Positions 54,323 to 63,912 of a stretch of 64,000 nucleotides of DNA are shown here, piece after piece (position 1 is the stretch's first letter; each line of letters starts with the position of its first letter). The notes below the pieces were generated by a model. It saw only the letters and a list, made by a program, of their open reading frames with translations. It did no database searches and was not told the origin of the DNA. A program made the translations under genes and the position numbers. The DNA comes from Shewanella sp. MBTL60-007 (GTDB lineage Bacteria > Pseudomonadota > Gammaproteobacteria > Enterobacterales > Shewanellaceae), in contig NZ_BPET01000013.1 in NCBI RefSeq assembly GCF_019654915.1, forward strand, positions 33,673 to 97,672, read 5' to 3'.

Positions 54323-56032
54323 TTACTCCTTAATCTCCTTTTGCGCCCATACAGCTAATTTTTCTCGGAATATTTTAGCGTTATGGCGAATATCGACAGG
54401 GAAGTCTGGATGAATAAGGAAACGCTCAATCCCTTGAGTCTGCGAATGCTGCTCGGCAATCGCTTTGAGCTCGCTGTAAAGCTTATTTGAGAGCGAGCAA
54501 GCCACTGATTGCTTAAGCTCGATGCAGACGAGCGGCGTCACTCTACCCGCCACTTTTACACCGACCAGGGCGCTACGCTTAACATCGCTATGGGTATTAA
54601 AAATCCGCTCACAGGGGATGGAATAATAGCGTTTTGGTTCGTTAGCCGTTGTGGCCTCGGCATCGACCCGATGCGCCTTGCGGCCGCACATCCACAATAA
54701 GCCATCACTATCTAAGTAACCTAAGTCGCCCATACGGTGGCGTATTTCGCTGCCATCTTTAATTTTTGCTATTTTTGTCGCGCTATCTCGCTGGTAATAA
54801 CTGCGACTCACCATAGGGCCTTTAACGACAATTTCACCTATTGTGTCTGCAGGCAAACGTAGAGCCTCATCCCAACTACTGATTGGCTGCTCATCGATAG
54901 TTATAATGGCAATATCCACTCCATCTATCGCCTTACCGACACAGATCCCACCGCCGTTATCTGTGATATCAGTGGTGTTAAACATAGCCTTGCTGCCAAT
55001 TTTACTTAAGGGTAAGGACTCGGTCGCACCATAGGAATTAAGCACCTCCACCTCGTCATTAAGCATCTTGCTAAAGCGCTTAATCGATGAGATGGTAGCC
55101 GGTGCTCCGGCAGAGATCACCCGTTGAATGCTAGTCAGTTTGTGTTGGCAGGCTTCACCCGCCCCACCAAGGCGCTCTATCAGCGCTGGGTTCACGAACA
55201 TATTGCTACACTGATATTTTTCGATAGCAGCAAAAATAAAATCAGGGTTGGCGGTGATAGGTTTACTGGCGTCCATATCGGGCACAATCGATGCCATGCC
55301 TAGCGCTGGGCCAAATAGCGAAAACAGTGGAAACGTTGCTAAGTCTCGCTCCCCAGGTTTGATCGCGTAATCATCTTTAAGTGCGGTAATTTGTGCCTCG
55401 AACATCTTATGGGAATAAACCACACCTTTAGGCGTGCCCGTACTGCCACTGGTAAACAAGATTGCCGCCATGGCGTCCTCATCTAGCCAGCGCATGTTAA
55501 ATGGCTCTGTGGCTGGATTCGCCTTCAATAGGCTCTCTAGGCTCGTCGCCCCTGTCAGCGCTTGAGCGAAAGCGCTGCCCCCCACATTGATCAAGTGCTT
55601 AACAGTAGGTTTGCCCCAACCAAATAATCGTCTAGCGATATGGGCTTTGGGGATCCCGATAAAGGCATCGGGCTTAGCCTCAATAAAACACTGCTTCAGG
55701 TTTTTAACGCCCATGCCTGGGTCGACCAAGATAGGGATAATACCAGCCTTAAAGAGTGCGAAGGTTAAGCAGAAAAAATCGATACTTGGGGTCACCATCA
55801 ACACCGCCTTCATCCCTGGCGTTAAACCATGGTAGATCAGCGCGCTAGCGAGCTCGTCACTTTTAGTGTTTAGGGTTTGAAAGTCCATCTCTTGGTAACG
55901 CAAACCCGATATCGATTTACCATTAGCTTGCTGCACGGCAACAGCAAGTGAGTCGGGGATAGTCTTGGCGGCACTAACTAAATGACGGCACAAATTTGCG
56001 CCGTCATTGTTTTCTCTCAACTGACTAGCCAT
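54323..56032 (-). CDS. oleC: OleC, AMP-dependent beta-lactone synthetase
   Basis: A 569-residue acyl-adenylate-forming enzyme. The P-loop [21 protein letters not shown] lies near residue 188, NSYGATES near 338, and the [18 protein letters not shown] hinge near 440. OleC uses ATP to turn the 2-alkyl-3-hydroxyacid into a beta-lactone. Gaps of five and six bases separate it from oleB and oleD, so the three are one transcript. Confidence 0.93.
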   Translation of the reverse strand: MASQLRENNDGANLCRHLVSAAKTIPDSLAVAVQQANGKSISGLRYQEMDFQTLNTKSDELASALIYHGLTPGMKAVLMVTPSIDFFCLTFALFKAGIIPILVDPGMGVKNLKQCFIEAKPDAFIGIPKAHIARRLFGWGKPTVKHLINVGGSAFAQALTGATSLESLLKANPATEPFNMRWLDEDAMAAILFTSGSTGTPKGVVYSHKMFEAQITALKDDYAIKPGERDLATFPLFSLFGPALGMASIVPDMDASKPITANPDFIFAAIEKYQCSNMFVNPALIERLGGAGEACQHKLTSIQRVISAGAPATISSIKRFSKMLNDEVEVLNSYGATESLPLSKIGSKAMFNTTDITDNGGGICVGKAIDGVDIAIITIDEQPISSWDEALRLPADTIGEIVVKGPMVSRSYYQRDSATKIAKIKDGSEIRHRMGDLGYLDSDGLLWMCGRKAHRVDAEATTANEPKRYYSIPCERIFNTHSDVKRSALVGVKVAGRVTPLVCIELKQSVACSLSNKLYSELKAIAEQHSQTQGIERFLIHPDFPVDIRHNAKIFREKLAVWAQKEIKE

Positions 56033-56037
56033 GGCGT

Positions 56038-56943
56038 TTAGGCCACCGACTCTGTGGCAGTTGCCTCATTCGTTTTAGCCATAAAGGCTTTAATGTGACC
56101 AATCACCTCATCGCTGGCATCTTCCAGAATATAGTGGCCACAGTCGCTAAACTCATGCACCTCGGCATGGGGCATTCTTAGCTTCCACTCAGCCAAGAAG
56201 TGCTTGTCGAAGACAAAGTCTTGCAGACCCCAACAGATCACTGTCGGTACATCTTGGAATTTGCTTAGACTCGCCGCGATATCTGACACTAAGTCATAGT
56301 TACGATCGCCCGGCTTTAACGGAATATCCTGCACGAAGCGCAACGTTGAGATACGGTTTGCCCAAGAGTTAAACGGCGCGACATAGGCTTCGCGAATATC
56401 TTTGTGCATAGGTTTCCGCTTCACCCCCACATAAGACGCCGCCGATGAAAAAGCGTTAAAGCCACGAACTAGGAATGTCCCCAGCATAGTATTACGGCAG
56501 ATTGATAGCGCCCATGGAAACGGCTTACTCGCAGGCAGATGAAACGCTCCAGTATTGAGTATGACCAAGCGCTTAATACGCTCAGGGTAGCGCGCCGCAT
56601 AACCCATACCTATCATACCGCCCCAATCGTGCACCACTAGTGTAATGTTCTCTTTCACACCTAAGTGTTCGAGTAAGGCTTCTAAATCATCGATACGATT
56701 TTTTAGGGTGTAGTCATAGCCACTGTCATCGGGCTTATCTGATAAGCCGCAGCCGATGTGGTCAGGTACGATACATTGATAGTTATCACTAAGGGCGCTA
56801 ATCAGATTTCGATAATAAAAAGACCAGCTCGGATTACCGTGAACCATAACCACAGGCTCGCCTTGGCCCTCATTCACGTATTGAAGCTTGTTGCCATTTC
56901 TATCTAAATAATTGCGCTTAAACGGGTGTAGGGTATCTAGCAT
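56038..56943 (-). CDS. oleB: OleB, beta-lactone decarboxylase
   Basis: A 301-residue alpha/beta hydrolase of the haloalkane dehalogenase type. The nucleophile elbow is [14 protein letters not shown] near residue 102, with Asp as nucleophile. [13 protein letters not shown] near residue 36 holds the oxyanion region, and DCGHYILED carries the catalytic His. OleB decarboxylates the beta-lactone to the cis-olefin. The frame extends to an ATG at 56958; the ATG at 56943 has AGGA upstream. A hairpin lies in the 90-bp gap between oleA and oleB. Confidence 0.92.
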   Translation of the reverse strand: MLDTLHPFKRNYLDRNGNKLQYVNEGQGEPVVMVHGNPSWSFYYRNLISALSDNYQCIVPDHIGCGLSDKPDDSGYDYTLKNRIDDLEALLEHLGVKENITLVVHDWGGMIGMGYAARYPERIKRLVILNTGAFHLPASKPFPWALSICRNTMLGTFLVRGFNAFSSAASYVGVKRKPMHKDIREAYVAPFNSWANRISTLRFVQDIPLKPGDRNYDLVSDIAASLSKFQDVPTVICWGLQDFVFDKHFLAEWKLRMPHAEVHEFSDCGHYILEDASDEVIGHIKAFMAKTNEATATESVA

Positions 56944-56997
56944 GACGTTTCCTATCATTCTTATACTTAAGGTGTAACTGAGTGGGTCGTGAAAATG

Positions 56998-57027
56998 AAA
57001 AAGCCTACGCCGATAAACGTAGGCAAA
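56998..57027 (-). terminator. Internal terminator/attenuator between oleA and oleB
   Basis: On the minus strand GCCTACG and CGTAGGC pair around an eight-base loop and are followed by five T. It lies directly after oleA and could reduce transcription of oleBCD relative to oleA. Confidence 0.8.
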
Positions 57028-57033
57028 TTAGCA

Positions 57034-58083
57034 TTACCACTTAAGTCCCAACATCATGCAGTTTAAACCACTGCCTATGCCTAAAAAGCTTACCTGATCA
57101 CCACGCTTCAGGAAGCCTTGATCGTGGGCCATCGCAGCGGTAACAGGCAGTGAAACAGTGCCCATGTTGCCAAGTAGCTTATAGGTTGGAAACTCTTTCT
57201 CTTCTGGGATATTCAGTGCACTTAACACGTTACGACGGTTCGATGCCCCTACCTGATGACAGATCACCTTGTCGACCTGTTCCACCAGCCAGTTGCGCTG
57301 CTCAAGGAAATGACTCCAAGTATGACGCGCTAGCTCAACCCCTTCTTTTAGCAGGGCGACACCGTTAGTGCGCATAAACTCACGGTACAGTTGTGGACCC
57401 GCTTCCTCTAGGCCCCATTGACACAAGTCATAATGCTCAGGAGCGGATAGGTGACTGGCTCCCAGTAGCTGATGCTCTCGATTGCCCTTAAGGTTTAGGC
57501 TGCCGTCAGTTAGCAACACCGCCACTGCGCCTGAACCACCAGTAAGGGTTGCTAACGACTGGGCATAGTTCTGCATTGTCGGCTCGGCCAGCATCTTATC
57601 GATTGTGATATCGACGATATGACGCGCAGATTCACAAGAGACCACTAGGCCCGCTTTAATCTGTCCAAGCTCAATACGATTAGCGATATCTAAAATGCCA
57701 GATAACACACCGAGGCAGGCATTACTGATATCGTAGATGGCAGTGTCTTTAGAGACACCAAGCTTAGCCGCGATACGACACGCAGTTGCAGGCTCATGTT
57801 GATCACGGCACACGCCAGTATAGACTACCGCGCCTAAGTCGCTGATCTGTACGCCTGTTTCATCGATAGCTTTATGAGCCGCAGCTAAGGCGCCATCGGA
57901 TAAACGATGCCCTTTAGGCCACCAGCGTCTTTCATGGATCCCTGTTAAGGTGGCAAGTTGCCCCATTGGAATACGAAACTTTTGGTATAAAGGCGCTAAA
58001 CGAGACTCTAACTCAGAAGTCGACACAACTTCAGGCGCCAACTCGTAGGCCATACTATTAATAAAAACGCGGGAATATTTCAT
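57034..58083 (-). CDS. oleA: OleA, head-to-head acyl-CoA condensing enzyme
   Basis: A 349-residue thiolase-superfamily enzyme. The catalytic Cys is in YDISNACLGVLSGILD near residue 125. His and Asn of the triad appear in VICHQVGASNRR near 285 and LLGNMGTVSLP near 310. OleA joins two fatty acyl-CoAs head to head. In Shewanella the full pathway gives a C31 polyene (established knowledge). It is the first of the four ole genes. Confidence 0.94.
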   Translation of the reverse strand: MKYSRVFINSMAYELAPEVVSTSELESRLAPLYQKFRIPMGQLATLTGIHERRWWPKGHRLSDGALAAAHKAIDETGVQISDLGAVVYTGVCRDQHEPATACRIAAKLGVSKDTAIYDISNACLGVLSGILDIANRIELGQIKAGLVVSCESARHIVDITIDKMLAEPTMQNYAQSLATLTGGSGAVAVLLTDGSLNLKGNREHQLLGASHLSAPEHYDLCQWGLEEAGPQLYREFMRTNGVALLKEGVELARHTWSHFLEQRNWLVEQVDKVICHQVGASNRRNVLSALNIPEEKEFPTYKLLGNMGTVSLPVTAAMAHDQGFLKRGDQVSFLGIGSGLNCMMLGLKW

Positions 58084-58171
58084 GAAACTGCTTTTAGTCG
58101 CTCACAAGATCGGCCGATTGACAGCCTATCGAGATAGTTATTTATTATTAACCAGCCATTTGAGCAAGAAA

Positions 58172-58234
58172 AAGCCGATGATTCAATAAAAAACCTCATT
58201 GCTGAGGTGTTTTAATCCAATCTTTCATCGGCTT
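58172..58234 (-). terminator. Nested hairpins downstream of the methyltransferase gene
   Basis: Outer arms AAGCCGATGA (58172-58181) and TCATCGGCTT (58225-58234) are perfect inverted copies. Inside them ACCTCA (58193-58198) and TGAGGT (58203-58208) pair around four bases. On the minus strand both the inner and the outer stem end in T runs, so each can act as a terminator for the gene ending at 58344. Confidence 0.8.
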
Positions 58235-58343
58235 GACTTAGGAAATGGTGTTAGTCTGGCCACGGATTCAATCACAGCTAACTTAATTACAACTTAATAA
58301 ACAATTTGTTACGGCAAGATTAAATTAAGCTGATTTATATTTT

Positions 58344-59636
58344 CTATTTAAATGCGTGAATTAGTGCATTTCGCGGCGTAATACTGTTTGAACAAAATTC
58401 ACCCAGGTTAACCTGATAACCTTGCTCCTCAAGAAAACAGACTCTATCAAGCAGCAGCCACTGCTCAAGTAACGCCCTAAAAAGATGCGCGACTAAATCG
58501 ATGCGTCTGGTTAAGCGCTGACGCTGTTCACCAATAAGCAAATATTCCTGCCAATCTAGATCAACGGGCAAACTCACACCTTTAGCATCGGCGGCCCAAC
58601 GACAAAAGTCTTCAAACGTAGCATTTAACTGGCTCTGCTTAACAGCGGGCACAGGAAGGTACTCATTAGCGCCGCGTACCTTACGCTGCAGCGCATCGAA
58701 TCCCAAACGCCAAGCCATCTCCTGCAGGCGATAGCCTTTGTGCTTGTCGTTAGCGATAACACTTTGCTGCAACGGAAGCTGCAGATCAGCACGACTTAAG
58801 GTAAGCGCGCTGGCCTTAGTAACACTCGATAACGGTTGATACTGCTTAGCTTGAATTAAGTGATAACAACAAGGGGAGATCACTAGCTGCTTGGTGCCAG
58901 TACGACTGGCATGCTTTAGTAGAGTAACATGCAGATCGCCACAGGCATGTAGCGCCACCGCGAGCTGCTCTGTGTGTAACTGCTCACTTTGACCTGCAAA
59001 AGCATCGGCGCAGATAAAGGTTTGCGGTAGCTTCCACTTAGCCGCAAACTGCTCACCGGCATCACAAAGGCTTTGCTGCCACTCAAGGCTCACCACTTCA
59101 CGTTGATGGGCTTTGGCAATCAGACGACCTAAGTGCCCCTTACCCGCACACCACTCCAACACCGAGGTGTTATCACGAGGCAGTTTAGCCACAAAGGCAT
59201 TTATCTGTTGCCACTTTCGCCCCTTAATATGGGCGCTAAAATGGGGCTCATCCTCTAATGAGAGTAGTGAAGGTATTGCTGTGATTGTCTCAGATACGGA
59301 TTCACTTTTGACAGGCGAGCCGATAGCCGACTGGGAAAATAGTGCGAGAGGCCACTGTTGACCTTGAGCGTTAAGATCTGCAGCCAATGCCGGCAGCAAT
59401 ACTTCATTAAGCCTATGTTGGCAGGCGTCAATCTGCTCTAGTGAGTCATCACTCAGCTGCCAAACCGTATTGGCTAAGCTTGGGAAGTCGTCCTGCCACG
59501 GTAGCTGGTCACAATCAAAGCTACGGCAACGCCACAAAGGCTGGCTCTGGGTCAACATCGCGTCTATTTGTTTAAGTCGCTGCTGTGCGCTCTGCTTATC
59601 GCTCTGGGACGAGGTTTGATCTGTAGTTAATGTCAT
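58344..59636 (-). CDS. SAM-dependent methyltransferase (Methyltransf_32-like)
   Basis: A 430-residue protein. The SAM motif SVLEWCAGKGHLGRLIAKAH lies near residue 160, and LHACGDLHVTLLKHA near 230 with ISPCCYHLIQ near 253 fit the methyltransferase group that includes METTL25/RRNAD1-like proteins. The N-terminal 140 residues are unassigned. The substrate is unknown. It may form a transcript with nothing else, having its own nested terminators. Confidence 0.72.
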   Translation of the reverse strand: MTLTTDQTSSQSDKQSAQQRLKQIDAMLTQSQPLWRCRSFDCDQLPWQDDFPSLANTVWQLSDDSLEQIDACQHRLNEVLLPALAADLNAQGQQWPLALFSQSAIGSPVKSESVSETITAIPSLLSLEDEPHFSAHIKGRKWQQINAFVAKLPRDNTSVLEWCAGKGHLGRLIAKAHQREVVSLEWQQSLCDAGEQFAAKWKLPQTFICADAFAGQSEQLHTEQLAVALHACGDLHVTLLKHASRTGTKQLVISPCCYHLIQAKQYQPLSSVTKASALTLSRADLQLPLQQSVIANDKHKGYRLQEMAWRLGFDALQRKVRGANEYLPVPAVKQSQLNATFEDFCRWAADAKGVSLPVDLDWQEYLLIGEQRQRLTRRIDLVAHLFRALLEQWLLLDRVCFLEEQGYQVNLGEFCSNSITPRNALIHAFK

Positions 59637-59680
59637 CTTTTAGTCATTTACAGTTACAACAATCTTGCTATTAAAGCCTG

Positions 59681-59710
59681 AAAAAAACGGGCACCTTCAA
59701 AGGCGCCCGT
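59681..59710 (-). terminator. Terminator of the coiled-coil lipoprotein gene
   Basis: On the minus strand ACGGGCGCC and GGTGCCCGT pair (one G-U) around TTTGAA, followed by six or seven T. Confidence 0.9.
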
Positions 59711-59739
59711 TAGTTTAGCATGTCATGGTCTAAATTCGT

Positions 59740-60918
59740 TTAGGCTTTTTGCTCGCGGCTGATGCTTGCAGCTGCTTGCTTCTTAATTTGCATGCGTTTA
59801 CCTAACCAGACTCCGAGACCGAGTGGCGCAAAGAATACCACCACTAAGAAGAGTACGAAGTACAAGATCAGGCTCTTTAGCGTCTTAGTGATCTCCTGAA
59901 ACACTACCTCTACCGTATGCTGAGACAGCTGCTCTAAATCAACAGCCGCTGCGGCGCGTTCTCTGGCGACCATAGCTTCCAGTGCCATACGTTCATTTTT
60001 CACCATCAGCTCCAAAGCCTGACGCTCAACGGATAACTGCTTTAGCTTGTCATCGGTGTCAACGCTAAGTTGCTCCAGTAACGGGCTTAACTCTCTGCGC
60101 ATATCGACCGCTAAGGTCTGCATCATCTCAGGGCTTTGCGCCATCAACTGCTGAAACTTGGCCGAAGTATCGCTTATGCTCATCAAGGTACGCTGGATTT
60201 CATCGGCGTTAATGTTTGAATGCAGTGCGTAAAGCTCGGCTTTCCAGCCTAAGATCTTAGGCATCTGCTCGGCGATCATTGCCATTCTGTCTGAGATATC
60301 ACTCATTACTTCCGGTACGGTACCGAAGGTCGTCACTGCATCAAATTCACTAATTTGATGGAACTCGAGCCACTCGGTAAACGCCGACTCACGAGCGAAT
60401 GCCATATCCTTAATCGGATTTTTAGCCACATATTGCTTCACAAATTCTTGGTTCTTCTTAAAGTTAGCTGAACCAAACTTTTTAATAGTACGTTCAAATT
60501 GATCGCGTAACTTAGTGCTTGCGTCGATTGCAACTTGCTGCTGTTCTGCGAACAGGTTCTTACCCGCTCCAGTTTCAAAAAATTGCGCCATCTGCTCAGT
60601 GAACACCCAAGTATCGACCATCGCCGCTGTTGGTGAGGCTTGGAAAATAGTGTGCTGCAGGTTTTGTTCCGCATTAATTTTCCACATTAACGTATTTGAT
60701 TGAATCGCAATACTGTCAGTATTTCGCTCAATAATATCCGCAGCGCTTTCGACCTGACTATAGAAAACGGTACTGAAATCTCGGCTCAGTACTCGCATAT
60801 TAAGCTGCTCTTTGGGCAGTGGCTCGATACCACTTTCCAGTTTAATCTCGAGCAGTGAGCAAGCACTGGTAAGTAGTGCTACAACAGTCACTAAACAAAA
60901 GCGAAACAGCGTTCTCAT
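59740..60918 (-). CDS. Lipoprotein with coiled coil and C-terminal membrane helix, unknown function
   Basis: A 392-residue protein. The N-terminal signal has lipobox TSAC (residue 19). The middle is helical and Gln/Glu/Lys-rich, with a likely coiled coil near residues 300-345 (VERQALELMVKNERMALE). A hydrophobic helix at about 355-380 (LILYFVLFLVVVFFAPLGLG) is followed by a basic tail. This combination of lipid anchor and membrane helix is unusual. Annotation as a chemotaxis protein is sometimes given to such genes, but I see no methyl-accepting signalling tip. The frame runs to 60984; the ATG at 60918 has GGAGGA upstream. Confidence 0.65.
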   Translation of the reverse strand: MRTLFRFCLVTVVALLTSACSLLEIKLESGIEPLPKEQLNMRVLSRDFSTVFYSQVESAADIIERNTDSIAIQSNTLMWKINAEQNLQHTIFQASPTAAMVDTWVFTEQMAQFFETGAGKNLFAEQQQVAIDASTKLRDQFERTIKKFGSANFKKNQEFVKQYVAKNPIKDMAFARESAFTEWLEFHQISEFDAVTTFGTVPEVMSDISDRMAMIAEQMPKILGWKAELYALHSNINADEIQRTLMSISDTSAKFQQLMAQSPEMMQTLAVDMRRELSPLLEQLSVDTDDKLKQLSVERQALELMVKNERMALEAMVARERAAAAVDLEQLSQHTVEVVFQEITKTLKSLILYFVLFLVVVFFAPLGLGVWLGKRMQIKKQAAASISREQKA

Positions 60919-61173
60919 AACTCCTCCAGAAAACACACAATTCATTGAATACTTAGATAAAAAATCAACTGGTAATTGTAGCATCTGATTTAGACATTAC
61001 CTATCTCTATGTCGACTATGGGTTATTCACTTTATTTATAAATTGAGATGTAGGCAAAGATCATCAACGTCTGAGCTTGAGTATTGATACACTTTCACAG
61101 CATTCACTTGTAAGCTAATTTTAGCTAACTTAAAATTTGCCGCAAATTCGAACAACAATAAGATAGCGACCTT

Positions 61174-61410
61174 ATGAAACAATCCCCCTGTGTTGCCCAT
61201 TGTGGTCTAAATGACGAAGATTTTTGTATGGGGTGTTATCGCCATATCGATGAGATTGTCGGTTGGTCAGCGGCCAGTGATGAGCAAAAAGCACAGATCT
61301 GGCAAAAGCTGGCCGAGCGAAAAGCACTGATGCAAGGCGGAGAAAACAGTGCCATATTGAGTCGTGATAAATGGCTCGAAGCCGAAGCAAGGTTAAAGCA
61401 TAATAGCTAG
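61174..61410 (+). CDS. DUF1289 small cysteine-rich protein
   Basis: A 78-residue protein beginning with SPCVAHCGLNDEDFCMGCYRHIDEIVGW. The spacing of its four Cys matches DUF1289, which may bind a metal. WS.A...KAQIWQKLAERKA follows as the usual helical tail. Function is unknown. It has its own terminator. Confidence 0.85.
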   Translation: MKQSPCVAHCGLNDEDFCMGCYRHIDEIVGWSAASDEQKAQIWQKLAERKALMQGGENSAILSRDKWLEAEARLKHNS

Positions 61411-61422
61411 CTATTAGAAACA

Positions 61423-61451
61423 AAAAGAGCCGCTGATAGCGGCTCTTTTTT
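61423..61451. terminator. Terminator of the DUF1289 gene
   Basis: AAAAAGAGCCGCT and AGCGGCTCTTTTTT pair with a three-base loop. It is symmetric and can also serve the convergent yajD-like gene. Confidence 0.93.
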
Positions 61452-61454
61452 GTT

Positions 61455-61472
61455 AGCTTTTTATAAAAAGCT
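61455..61472. other. AT-rich 18-base perfect palindrome
   Basis: AGCTTTTTATAAAAAGCT is its own reverse complement. It sits between the DUF1289 terminator and the yajD stop and may be a second terminator for yajD. Confidence 0.45.
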
Positions 61473-61479
61473 TGGGGTG

Positions 61480-61842
61480 CTACTTCTTCATCATGCTTTT
61501 CAGATCAGCAAACGGGTTATAGGTAGCCGCTTCCACTTTCGTCTCGGTGGTTGAGCCATATTGAATCAACTCTTCAAACTTTGAGTGTTCATTGTCGTGA
61601 CAGTAGAGACACAACAACTCCCAGTTCGAACCATCTGATGGGTTATTATCGTGGTTATGATCACGATGATGCACCGTCAACTCTCTTAGGTTGGCATTGT
61701 TAAATTCACGAGTACAACGGCCACATACCCAAGGGTAAAGCTTAAGTGCCTGTTCGCGATAACCGCCCTCACGCTTTGCCTTATACTCTCTGGCCTCTGC
61801 CAATACTTTATCTAACTTACTCTGCCCTTGATTGGTCGACAT
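61480..61842 (-). CDS. yajD: HNH nuclease YajD
   Basis: A 120-residue HNH-family protein. A zinc-binding CGRC pair (near residue 40) and a second CLYC pair (near 80) flank the HNH core LTVHHRDHNHDNNPSDGSNWELLC. Length and order fit the E. coli YajD family, whose cellular role is unclear. The frame begins at 61854, but the ATG at 61842 has GAGA upstream and a more typical start. Confidence 0.88.
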   Translation of the reverse strand: MSTNQGQSKLDKVLAEAREYKAKREGGYREQALKLYPWVCGRCTREFNNANLRELTVHHRDHNHDNNPSDGSNWELLCLYCHDNEHSKFEELIQYGSTTETKVEAATYNPFADLKSMMKK

Positions 61843-61932
61843 GATCTTTCTCATTAAAGTTTGTTACCTAGAGCCAATTGTACCACTGACTCTAGGGAAT
61901 TTTCACCGCAAATTAATCGTTAACCTAGTTGG

Positions 61933-63912
61933 TTAAGAGTTAGCTTCGCTACCTAAGTACTCTGAGCTAGAGAGATGTAGGTAATGCAGGTATTTCTCAT
62001 ATTGAGTTACCACATCGGCTAAGATCTGCTCTTGTGTAAAGCCCATCACATCGTAATGCTGGCCACCATGCTCTAGGAATACTTCCACGCGGTAGTACTC
62101 GTTTTCGCCTTCGGCTACTTCACTCTCTAACGGATTAGAGATGGTGTAGGCACGGATACGCAAGCCATATACAAAGTCATTGTGCTCTTCACTGTGAACC
62201 ACGAAGCGAATGCGATTATCAAAGTTGATGATCTCAGCCGAGATTGAGCGGCTTAAGAAGCTCTCGCATACTTTCGACAACGCAGGTTGTGCTACCTTAT
62301 CCAAGAAGTCTTGTGCTTCTTGCTGACTTGGGTGAGACAGTAATACGTCGATATGCGACTCCCAGCTTACGTTAGTCTTGGTGAACTGAACGCTAGTGTT
62401 GTGTGACTGTACACTGTTGATCTTTAACCAGTCATCCTTAAGCGCTATATACAGACCAAAACACATCATCAACATTACCAGCAAGAATGGCAGTGCACTG
62501 GCAATTGCAGCAGTCTGTAGCGCCTGCAAGCCACCCGCTAACAACAATACAGATGCCACAACACCTTGCATTAGGGCCCAGAAAATACGCTGCCATACTG
62601 GTGCATCGTGGTCGCCACCCGATGTTAGGTTATCGATGACCAATGAACCCGAGTCAGATGAAGTGACGAAGAAAGTTACAACCAGACACAATGCGATTGT
62701 CGATAGCAGTGTCGAGAATGGCATGTGCTCGAAGAACACGAATAATGCAACTGAAACATCTTCTGAAACGGCATCAGACAGATAGGTTCCGCCATTAGAG
62801 ATCACATCGATAGCGCTGTTACCAAAGCCTGTCATCCAAAGGAATGTCAGTGCAGAAGGAACAAATAATACCCCGACTAAGAATTCACGAATTGTACGGC
62901 CACGAGAAACACGGGCGATAAAGGTACCTACGAATGGAGACCATGAGATCCACCAGCCCCAATAAAGTAGCGTCCAGCCACCAATCCAATCATTCTTTTG
63001 CTCGTAGGCGTATAGGTTAAACGTCTTACCAACGATGTCACTTAAATAGGCACCTGTGTTCTGTACAAATGCTTGTAGCAGTTCAACGGTAGGACCAAAT
63101 AGTAAGACGAACACCAGCAATAACACTGCAAGAATAAGGTTTAGCTCACTTAGACGCTTAACCCCTTTATCTAAGCCTGAAAATACCGAAATTGTAGCAA
63201 TACCACAGACACCAATAATCAAACAGACTTGCACCGTTGTGCTCACAGGCACATCTAATAAGTAGTTCAGACCAGAGTTAAGCTGGAATACACCAAAACC
63301 TAGCGATGTCGCCACACCAAACATGGTACCCAGTACCGCAAACGTATCGACGGCGTGACCGATTGGCCCATAGATCTTATCACCGATTAATGGATATAAG
63401 GCACTTCTTGGTAGCAGGGGCAGCTTATGACGATAAGAGAAGTACGCCAAGCTCAAGGCTACCACAGCATAAATAGCCCAAGCATGAATCCCCCAATGGA
63501 AGAAGGTGATCTTCATAGCATCTTTTGCCGCCTGAATAGTCAGAGGATCGGCATCAGGTGGCGCCATGTAGTGCATCACAGGCTCAGCAACACCGAAGAA
63601 CATCAAACCAATACCCATACCAGCAGAGAACAGCATGGCAATCCAGCTCTTATAGGTGTAATCGGGTTCAGCGTGATCAGGGCCTAGCTTGATATCACCG
63701 AAACGGCTGACCATCACAAAGATGATAAAAATTAGAAAGATAGCAACACCTAAGATGTAAAGCCAACCAGCTTTAAGTTCGAACCAGGATTGCGCCGTTT
63801 TGAAAATATCTTGTGATTGAGTGGGCCAAACAGCACAAACAAACACCATTAAGGTAATTAAAATTACCGAGGAGAAAAATACAGGTGGATTAATACTCGA
63901 TTTTATCGACAT
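61933..63912 (-). CDS. BCCT-family transporter (BetT-like)
   Basis: A 659-residue transporter with twelve helices and a C-terminal cytoplasmic tail of about 160 residues. The family signature WTLLYWGWWISWSPFVGTFIARVSRGRTIREF lies near residue 315, and helix 3-4 carries SAGMGIGLMFFGVAEPVMHY. The long tail and length are like BetT and its relatives, which take up choline, glycine betaine or carnitine using proton or sodium gradients. The exact substrate is not shown. The frame runs to a GTG at 63939; the ATG at 63912 is preferred. No bet genes are in the window. Confidence 0.88.
   Translation of the reverse strand: MSIKSSINPPVFFSSVILITLMVFVCAVWPTQSQDIFKTAQSWFELKAGWLYILGVAIFLIFIIFVMVSRFGDIKLGPDHAEPDYTYKSWIAMLFSAGMGIGLMFFGVAEPVMHYMAPPDADPLTIQAAKDAMKITFFHWGIHAWAIYAVVALSLAYFSYRHKLPLLPRSALYPLIGDKIYGPIGHAVDTFAVLGTMFGVATSLGFGVFQLNSGLNYLLDVPVSTTVQVCLIIGVCGIATISVFSGLDKGVKRLSELNLILAVLLLVFVLLFGPTVELLQAFVQNTGAYLSDIVGKTFNLYAYEQKNDWIGGWTLLYWGWWISWSPFVGTFIARVSRGRTIREFLVGVLFVPSALTFLWMTGFGNSAIDVISNGGTYLSDAVSEDVSVALFVFFEHMPFSTLLSTIALCLVVTFFVTSSDSGSLVIDNLTSGGDHDAPVWQRIFWALMQGVVASVLLLAGGLQALQTAAIASALPFLLVMLMMCFGLYIALKDDWLKINSVQSHNTSVQFTKTNVSWESHIDVLLSHPSQQEAQDFLDKVAQPALSKVCESFLSRSISAEIINFDNRIRFVVHSEEHNDFVYGLRIRAYTISNPLESEVAEGENEYYRVEVFLEHGGQHYDVMGFTQEQILADVVTQYEKYLHYLHLSSSEYLGSEANS

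Noticed and set aside
62396..62785. 129-residue plus-strand frame opposite the BCCT gene
   Set aside because: Antisense to a conserved membrane transporter with clear motifs. Composition is Thr/Ser/Asn-rich as expected of a shadow frame.
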